Shown here: in pieces, positions 58,603 to 64,000 of the stretch
Position numbering within the stretch: the stretch's first letter is position 1
How the letters are laid out: every line of letters starts with the position of its first letter
Assembly (NCBI GenBank): GCA_002270295.1
Contig: NISF01000004.1
Coordinates: forward strand, 248,001 to 312,000
DNA: 64,000 nt
Source of the DNA: Enterobacter sp. 10-1
Lineage (GTDB): Bacteria > Pseudomonadota > Gammaproteobacteria > Enterobacterales > Enterobacteriaceae
Direction of reading: 5' to 3'
Program-made: the position numbers and the translations under genes
Notes under the pieces: generated by a model
Seen by the model: the letters and a program-made list of their open reading frames with translations, nothing else
Told to the model about the DNA's origin: nothing
The model's database searches: none

Positions 58603-59684
58603 TCCTCCTCCGCCAGCCGCTCGCCGCTGGCGGCATCGAAGAGGTGGATTTTCTCGCGTCGGGCGGCGAGATTCAGCGGCTGCTGGTGCCGGGCGTCGAT
58701 ACGTCCGGCAACCTGCACGTGCACCGGGAACCCCTGCCAGTCGAGATGCAGCAGGGTGGATTCCCCGGTAACCTCCATAATATTAACCGTCCCGGGCAGG
58801 CCGTCAGCGGCCGGCTGGATATCCTGCGGGCGCAGGCCGACGGTGACCGGCGCGCTTCCCTGCTGAGCCGCCGCCCGCTGCCAGCGTTCCGGCAGCGCCA
58901 GCCACAGTTCGCCGCAGCGCACGCCGGGAACTCCGTCGCGGCTGACGATCTCTCCCGCCAGCAGGTTCATCGGCGGCGAGCCGATAAAGCGGGCCACGAA
59001 GGTGTTGCAGGGGCGATCGTAAATCTCCAGCGGCGGCCCCTGCTGGACGATAAGGCCCTCGCGCATGACCACGATTTGGTCGGCCAGAGTCATAGCCTCA
59101 ACCTGATCGTGGGTGACGTAAATCATGGTGGTTTTAAAGCGCTGGTGCAGCGATTTGATCTCCGCCCGCAGCTCCATGCGCAGCTGGGCGTCAAGGTTGG
59201 AGAGCGGTTCATCAAACAGGAAAACCTGCGGGTTGCGTACCATCGCCCGGCCCATCGCCACGCGCTGGCGCTGGCCGCCGGAAAGCGCGCGCGGGTAGCG
59301 GGCCAGCAGCTTATCGATCCCCAGCAGGCTGGCGATATGCTGGACTTTGCTTTTCTGCGTCTCTTTATCGACCTTTTTGACCTGCATATGGAAGGCGAGG
59401 TTTTCGGCCACCGTCAGGTGCGGGTAGAGCGCGTAGCTCTGAAAGACCATCGCCACGTCGCGGTCGGCGGGATCGAGATCGCCGATCGGCTGGCGGTTCA
59501 TCAAAATTTCACCGGCGGAGAGGGCCTCAAGTCCGGCCAGCAGCCGCAGCAGGGTCGATTTCCCGCAGCCGGACGGCCCGACCAGCACCGTGAAGCTGCC
59601 GTCAGGAATGGTCAAATCCAGCGGCTGAAGCACCGTCTGTTTGCCGTAATGTTTGGCGACTTTTATCAGCTCAACGCTGGCCAT
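58599..59684 (-). CDS. Sugar ABC transporter ATPase (MalK/UgpC type)
   Basis: A 361-aa ATPase. Start MASVELIKVAKHYGK at 59684, with GAGGAGA upstream. Walker A GPSGCGKSTLLRLLAGLE, signature LSGGQRQRVAMGRAMVRNP, Walker B VFLFDEPLSNLD and the C-terminal TOBE-like domain (VTVGLRPQDIQPA) of CUT1 ATPases. Last gene of the operon; its start overlaps the kinase end by 14 bp. Confidence 0.94.
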   Translation of the reverse strand: MASVELIKVAKHYGKQTVLQPLDLTIPDGSFTVLVGPSGCGKSTLLRLLAGLEALSAGEILMNRQPIGDLDPADRDVAMVFQSYALYPHLTVAENLAFHMQVKKVDKETQKSKVQHIASLLGIDKLLARYPRALSGGQRQRVAMGRAMVRNPQVFLFDEPLSNLDAQLRMELRAEIKSLHQRFKTTMIYVTHDQVEAMTLADQIVVMREGLIVQQGPPLEIYDRPCNTFVARFIGSPPMNLLAGEIVSRDGVPGVRCGELWLALPERWQRAAAQQGSAPVTVGLRPQDIQPAADGLPGTVNIMEVTGESTLLHLDWQGFPVHVQVAGRIDARHQQPLNLAARREKIHLFDAASGERLAEED

Positions 59685-60633
59685 CGGCGGTCTCCTCAAT
59701 ATGGTGTTGTAGGGTTCGCCAGTCAGGATAGTGGCGGGGAGAGGTGCTAATGGCGTGCGCGGCGACGGCGTTGCCCCAGCGCAGCGCCTGTGATGCCGGC
59801 TGGCCGTTTAACAACCCGGCGAGAAAGCCGGCGTTAAAGCTGTCGCCCGCGCCGATGGTGTCAATCACCTCGACCGGCTTCACCGGCGCGCGGTCGCCGC
59901 GCTCCGCGGTCCACCACCAGGCTCCCTCCGCGCCGCATTTGACGATGCAGCCGCCCCGGCCGCTGAGGCGCGACGCCAGGCTGCGGGCCGCCTGCGGCAG
60001 CTCGCTCATCGCGGCGAGGCCGAGGGTTTCGACTTCGTTGAGCAGCAGCCAGTCGCAATCGGCCAGCCACTGGTGCGCCGCTTCGCGCAGCGCCGGGTCC
60101 CAGCTTTGCGGCGGCCAGCCGGTATCCACGGCGACCTGAAAACCGCGCTGACGCAGCGCCCGCAGCAGCGCCGGATAGTGAGGCAGCAGGGCGGTGCACA
60201 AAAACGTCCCGCAGAGCAGCACGATATCGCCGGCCGTCGCCTGGTCGGGAAGCTGGGCGAGAACGTCGTCGGCGGAGAGGCGGGTAATATGCCCGTAGTT
60301 GCTGAGGAAAGAGCGCTCTTTATCGGGATGTGTTACCGCTACCGTCAGCGAGGTTTCGCAGGCGTACTGCGGCCAGCGCTCGGCGCTGCCCGGAAACTGG
60401 GCCGCCAGCCAGGCGGTAAAGGCGTCATCGCCCTGGCAGCCGATGGTGCGATGCGGGATCTGCATGGCGGCCAGCGCCAGGGCGCAGTTGCCCGCCGAGC
60501 CGCCGGGGCGCAGGGCGCTATGCTCCAGCATCACCTCCGTCCCCGGCAGAGGCCACTGCGCGAGGGTGCCCATAATCAAATCAATATTGTAATTGCCCGC
60601 GATATAGATCACGGGCGCGGCGAGCTTGTGCAT
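59671..60633 (-). CDS. PfkB-family carbohydrate kinase
   Basis: A 320-aa ribokinase-fold kinase. N-terminal glycine motif ALRPGGSAGNCALALAAM, C-terminal catalytic DTIGAGDSFNAGFLAGLL with the Asp base. It likely phosphorylates the imported sugar. It lies 2 bp after the second permease gene. The sugar cannot be named from sequence. Confidence 0.92.
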   Translation of the reverse strand: MHKLAAPVIYIAGNYNIDLIMGTLAQWPLPGTEVMLEHSALRPGGSAGNCALALAAMQIPHRTIGCQGDDAFTAWLAAQFPGSAERWPQYACETSLTVAVTHPDKERSFLSNYGHITRLSADDVLAQLPDQATAGDIVLLCGTFLCTALLPHYPALLRALRQRGFQVAVDTGWPPQSWDPALREAAHQWLADCDWLLLNEVETLGLAAMSELPQAARSLASRLSGRGGCIVKCGAEGAWWWTAERGDRAPVKPVEVIDTIGAGDSFNAGFLAGLLNGQPASQALRWGNAVAAHAISTSPRHYPDWRTLQHHIEETADGQR

Positions 60634-60635
60634 AG

Positions 60636-61475
60636 TTATCCTTTACTTCCACCGTTAGTGAGGCCGCTGACCAGCGTTTTTTGTAACCAGATAGCGATAA
60701 ACAGAGGCGGGACCGAGGCGAGAATACCGACGGCGGCCACCAGACCATCGTCGGTGGCGCGACCGGCGGTAAACCCGGCGATGGTGACCGGCAGCGTCTG
60801 GGCCGCGATATTGCTGGTAAACAGCAGCGAATAGAAAAACTCATCCCACGCCAGCAGCCAGCCAAACAGCGCCGAAGCGCCGAGCATCGGTTTCGCCAGC
60901 GGTATGGTGATGCGCAGCAGCACCTGCCACACCCGCAGCCCGTCGAGGCGCGCGGCCTGCTCAATATCCTGCGGCAGCGCGTCAAACTGGTTTTTCACCA
61001 TCCAGGTGAGGAACGGCATAATCAGCGAGCAGTAAACCAGTACCAGCCCGCTGCGGGTATTGAGCAGGCCGAAATGTTCGAGAATAAAGTACAGCGGCAG
61101 GACGAAGGCCACCGGCGGCACCATATAAATACCCAGACCAGCGTACAGCCAGCCGTCGCGGCCCGGATAGCGAGAGAAGCTAAAGGCGGCGGGCACCGCC
61201 AGCGCCAGCGAGACCAGCGTCGCCCCGGCGGCGACCAGCAGGCTGTTGCGCAGCGCGGGTAAAAATAGCGCCCCCGGCTCGCCGGGCTGCAGGGAGAGCA
61301 GGCGGCCGTAGCGGCTAAAGTCCCACTGCCGCGGTAGCCACTCCAGCGGGACGCGGGTCAGATCGGCGGGGGTGCTGACGCTCATCAAAAATAGCCACAG
61401 CATCGGCGCCAGAATCGACAGGGCGACCAGCGCCGCTGCCAGATAGCGCAGGAGAGTACGGACTTTACGCTTCAT
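60636..61475 (-). CDS. Sugar ABC permease (MalG type)
   Basis: A 279-aa permease with six helices, starting LLRYLAAALVALSILAPMLWLFLMSVS. EAA-loop: EQAARLDGLRVWQVLLRITIPLAKP. It overlaps the other permease gene by 11 bp. Confidence 0.93.
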   Translation of the reverse strand: MKRKVRTLLRYLAAALVALSILAPMLWLFLMSVSTPADLTRVPLEWLPRQWDFSRYGRLLSLQPGEPGALFLPALRNSLLVAAGATLVSLALAVPAAFSFSRYPGRDGWLYAGLGIYMVPPVAFVLPLYFILEHFGLLNTRSGLVLVYCSLIMPFLTWMVKNQFDALPQDIEQAARLDGLRVWQVLLRITIPLAKPMLGASALFGWLLAWDEFFYSLLFTSNIAAQTLPVTIAGFTAGRATDDGLVAAVGILASVPPLFIAIWLQKTLVSGLTNGGSKG

Positions 61476-62376
61476 ATTCAGTGCTCCGGCGGCGCTGGCG
61501 CAGCAGCATAAACAGATACAGGGCGATCAGCAGAGCGCACATCAGGGTCATCAGAATGGCGTAGGCCGCGCCGCTGCCCGCCCGCAGATAGCTGAAGGAC
61601 TCCTGATAGACGAAAAAGCTGAGGGTTTTGGTGCTGTCGAGCGGGCCGCCGCGGGTCATCACGTAGATGATATCGAACACCTTGAAGGCGTCGATGGTCC
61701 GCAGCACCAGCGCCACGCCCAGCGGGGCGGCGATGGCCGGGAAGGTGATGGCGCGAAAGCGCCGCCACGATCCGGCTCCGTCGAGGCGCGCCGCCTCGTA
61801 CAGATCCTCAGGAATGGACTGCAGCGCCGCCAGCACCAGCAGCGTGACCAGCGGATAGTTTTTCCAGATATCCGCCAGCATCACCGCATTCAGCGCCGAG
61901 TCCGGCGACCCCAGCCAGCTGCGATAGCCGTCGATAATCCCCAGCTGGCTGAGCAGCGCGTTAATGCTGCCGTAGTCCGGGTTAAAGTTAAGCCGCCACA
62001 TCATCGCGTTGACGATGGTCGGCAGCGCCCAGGGCAGTATCACCAGCACCCGCAGGATATTCCGTCCGACAAAGCGCTGATTGAGCAACAGCGCGACCAG
62101 CACGCCGATAACGCCTTCAATGGCGACGGAGACCACGGTAAAATAGAGCGTACGGGCAAAGGCGGCGCGAAAATCCGGGTCGGTCAGGGCATAGAGATAG
62201 TTCTCCAGCCAGACGTAGTTCGTCGCCTCACCGTTTCCCACCAGCGCGGTATCGGTAAAACTTAGCCACAGGGTGCGCGCCAGCGGCCAGGCCGTCAGCA
62301 GGAACATCGCCACCAGCATGGGCGCCAGCAGCACCCATGCCTGACGACGCTCGCGTTGTTGCAAACTCAGCATCAA
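61465..62376 (-). CDS. Sugar ABC permease (MalF/UgpA type)
   Basis: A 303-aa permease. Helices begin AWVLLAPMLVAMFLLTAWPLA. EAA-loop: YEAARLDGAGSWRRFRAITFPAI. The pair is typical of CUT1 importers for oligosaccharides or polyols. It starts 6 bp after the binding-protein gene. Confidence 0.93.
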   Translation of the reverse strand: MMLSLQQRERRQAWVLLAPMLVAMFLLTAWPLARTLWLSFTDTALVGNGEATNYVWLENYLYALTDPDFRAAFARTLYFTVVSVAIEGVIGVLVALLLNQRFVGRNILRVLVILPWALPTIVNAMMWRLNFNPDYGSINALLSQLGIIDGYRSWLGSPDSALNAVMLADIWKNYPLVTLLVLAALQSIPEDLYEAARLDGAGSWRRFRAITFPAIAAPLGVALVLRTIDAFKVFDIIYVMTRGGPLDSTKTLSFFVYQESFSYLRAGSGAAYAILMTLMCALLIALYLFMLLRQRRRSTEYEA

Positions 62377-62382
62377 AAGTCC

Positions 62383-63630
62383 TTAACGCAGGCGGGCCGC
62401 GCTTTTATCCACGGTCTGCATGGCGACTTCCGGGGTTTCTTTACCCTGAAGCACCGCCTGAAGCTGCTGCTGCAGGGTGTTGGAGAGCCGCGAATAGTCG
62501 GCGGTTTCCGGGCGCGACAGCATGACGTTCAGCGATTTGTCCGCGGCGACGATCAGGCTCTCCTGGCCCTGAGCGACCGCCGGGTCGTGGTAGGAGGATT
62601 TCCACACCGGCAGGCTGAGTTTGGCGTATTTATCCTGCACCGGCTGCGAGGTCAGGTAGTGGATATACTGCCACGCCTGCTCCGGGTGCTGGCTGGCTTT
62701 AGCAATGCCTAAGCCCATCGAGCCGTTGACGGCGCCGGCTTTATCCGGGGTATCGCCGGGGGCAGGAATAATGCCGACGTCGCCGGCGACTTTACTCTGT
62801 TTCGGGTCGTTGGCCATGTTGTACATATAGGTCCAGTTCAGCGCGAACGCCGCATCGCCGTTGGAGAAGGCTTTACGGACATCCTCTTCGAGATATTCGC
62901 GCGAGGCGGGGTTGGTCAGGCCGTCGTCCAGCGATTTCTTCATCAGCGTAACCGCTTTCAGCGAAGCCGGCGTGGAGAAGTCGAGCTTGCCGTCCTGGTA
63001 GAACTTACCGCCGAAGCCGGAGACGAGGGTGGTGTAGTCGCAGACCAGCGCTTCCGCCTGGGACCAGCTCCACACCAGCGGGTATTTCACCACGCCTTTA
63101 TCTTTAAGAATTTTGGCGTCGTCCAGCACCTGTTGCCAGGTGGTCGGCACCTGCTTGATGCCGGCTTTTTCGAGCATGGCTTTGTTGTAGTAGAGATACT
63201 TGGTGTCGAGGATCCACGGCATCCCGAGGGTTTTGCCTTTGTAGACCACGGTATTCATTGCGCCAGGGAACACCTTTTCCCGCTCGTCGGCGGGGATCCG
63301 CGCCGAGACGTCCTGCAGCAGATCGAAGCGGCTAAACTCCGCCGGCCAGATGGCATCGAAGAGCACCACGTCATAGCCGTTACCGCCGGCACCGCGCGCC
63401 GCGACGATCTTGTCATGCAGCGCTTCATAGGGGACGAACTCAAGGTTGATTTTAATATCCGGATTTTGCTTTTCGAAGTCGGCGGTCATCGCACGAATAT
63501 CGTTTTCGCTGTACGCCGCCTGGGTCATAAACAGGGCGTTGACCTGGGTGGCGGCCGCGGCCGCGCTACCGCTGATGACGAGCATAGCCAACAGACCGGC
63601 CTTCACCCGAAGTGTGCTGTGGTATTTCAT
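62383..63630 (-). CDS. Sugar ABC substrate-binding protein
   Basis: A 415-aa periplasmic CUT1 binding protein. Signal peptide VKAGLLAMLVISGSAAAAA. SBP_bac_1 features: DIRAMTADFEKQNPDIKINLEFVPYEALHDKIV, YDVVLFDAIWPAEFSRFDLL, GMPWILDTKYLYYNKAMLEKAG and SWSQAEALVCDY. First gene of the leftward sugar operon; divergent from the ROK gene. Confidence 0.94.
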   Translation of the reverse strand: MKYHSTLRVKAGLLAMLVISGSAAAAATQVNALFMTQAAYSENDIRAMTADFEKQNPDIKINLEFVPYEALHDKIVAARGAGGNGYDVVLFDAIWPAEFSRFDLLQDVSARIPADEREKVFPGAMNTVVYKGKTLGMPWILDTKYLYYNKAMLEKAGIKQVPTTWQQVLDDAKILKDKGVVKYPLVWSWSQAEALVCDYTTLVSGFGGKFYQDGKLDFSTPASLKAVTLMKKSLDDGLTNPASREYLEEDVRKAFSNGDAAFALNWTYMYNMANDPKQSKVAGDVGIIPAPGDTPDKAGAVNGSMGLGIAKASQHPEQAWQYIHYLTSQPVQDKYAKLSLPVWKSSYHDPAVAQGQESLIVAADKSLNVMLSRPETADYSRLSNTLQQQLQAVLQGKETPEVAMQTVDKSAARLR

Positions 63631-63669
63631 GTGGCTCTCCGCTGTACTGAGAAAAAGGGGTTATGATTT

Positions 63670-63694
63670 ATTAAATCAATTTGATTGATTTAAT
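63670..63694. promoter_or_regulatory. Palindromic operator in the sugar operon promoter
   Basis: ATTAAATCAA-TTTGA-TTGATTTAAT, a perfect 10-bp-arm palindrome 40-64 bp before the binding-protein start. It is a likely target of the divergent ROK repressor. The rest of 63631-63853 holds only spacer. Confidence 0.65.
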
Positions 63695-63853
63695 CGGGGC
63701 GACAATACAGCCGCAAGGTCATTCGTGGCCCTTGGCATAAGCGTAGCAAAGCCTGTGCCATGCGAAAGTCCGCCCGAGAATGTCGTTGCGGGATTTGTGA
63801 CGGCGGCTAGAATTGCAGCATCAGGCGCCTGGGAAAGGCAAGGAAGGGAAAGG

Positions 63854-64000
63854 ATGAAAACATCGGGAACAAACCTTGAGCACGCGCGGGTGCACAACCG
63901 GCGGGTGGTGATTGAAGCCGTGCGCCTGCATGGCAAATTAACCCGCGCGGAGCTGGCGCGCTTGACCGCGTTGACCCCGCAAACGGTCTCTAATATTGTC
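63854..64000 (+). CDS. ROK-family transcriptional repressor (3' end outside window)
   Basis: The first 49 codons of a NagC/XylR-type repressor: MKTSGTNLEHARVHNRRVVIEAV then LHGKLTRAELARLTALTPQTVSNIV, the winged-helix DNA-binding segment. AAGGGAAAGG precedes the ATG. It probably controls the divergent sugar operon. The sugar-binding ROK domain lies beyond the window. Confidence 0.88.
   Translation, partial: MKTSGTNLEHARVHNRRVVIEAVRLHGKLTRAELARLTALTPQTVSNIV

Noticed and set aside
57954-59750. 598-codon rightward frame across the MFS end and the ATPase/kinase genes
   Set aside because: It spans two genes on opposite strands with clear motifs. High-GC third positions keep a shadow frame open.
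1-64000. CRISPR arrays, tRNA/rRNA genes, insertion sequences
   Set aside because: No spaced direct-repeat array, cloverleaf or transposase was seen. The prophage uses a protein-gene junction, not a tRNA, as its site.

Overview
The window is chromosomal DNA of an enteric bacterium, most likely Klebsiella or a close relative such as Raoultella. The evidence is the high GC content, the order dadX / cvrA / ldcA / emtA / treA, and proteins that read as close relatives of their E. coli counterparts. The order dadX-cvrA-ldcA-emtA is the E. coli order, but a 35.3 kb prophage now separates dadX (1-998) from cvrA (36278-38011).

Prophage (about 1006-36287). It is a P2-type temperate phage (Peduovirus-like), flanked by an imperfect 19-bp direct repeat that overlaps the end of cvrA. 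From left to right it carries two AT-rich accessory genes next to attL, then integrase and a C-type repressor (leftward). A rightward early operon follows: Cox/Apl-like regulator, small unknown genes, a degenerate exonuclease, a Dam adenine methylase, a cytosine methylase interrupted at a G9 tract, and the gpA replication nuclease. Next come an accessory slot (an unknown 169-aa ORF, a 30-aa ORF and a DUF2806 gene), a terminator and the cos site. The late genes are Q-P leftward, then O-N-M-L-X, holin, endolysin, spanins, R-S-V-W-J-I, a tailspike and an H-like fibre rightward. The tail block U-T-E/E'-FII-FI is leftward, opposite to its orientation in P2. D and Ogr are rightward, and a secreted unknown protein lies beside attR. 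Two near-symmetric TGT-N12-ACA sites, matching the Ogr target, sit in the two divergent late promoter regions. All essential P2 functions appear intact; no gpG-type fibre chaperone, Tin, Old or Z/fun was seen.

Host region 36278-39725: potassium/proton antiporter CvrA, murein recycling carboxypeptidase LdcA and lytic transglycosylase EmtA.

Host region 39832-49385: a FhuA/FoxA-like siderophore receptor with a candidate Fur box, then a tight seven-gene leftward operon. The operon encodes a Tat-exported binding protein, FecCD-type permease, ATPase, methyltransferase, ModD, a TonB-dependent receptor and a MOSC protein. Its promoter region holds a palindrome, CGCTATATA-N6-TATATAACG, that fits the ModE consensus. 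I infer a molybdate-responsive system that imports molybdenum (or tungsten), possibly as a chelate, across both membranes. This is the strongest candidate for an undescribed host system here.

Host region 49530-64000: periplasmic trehalase TreA; an exported alpha/beta hydrolase; a four-gene cluster of ATP-grasp ligase, alpha-E protein, transglutaminase-like protease and the proteasome-like Anbu; a divergent AraC regulator and Bcr/CflA-type MFS exporter pair; and a sugar uptake operon (binding protein, two permeases, PfkB kinase, MalK-like ATPase) divergent from a ROK repressor cut by the window end. No tRNA, rRNA, CRISPR array or insertion sequence was recognised.
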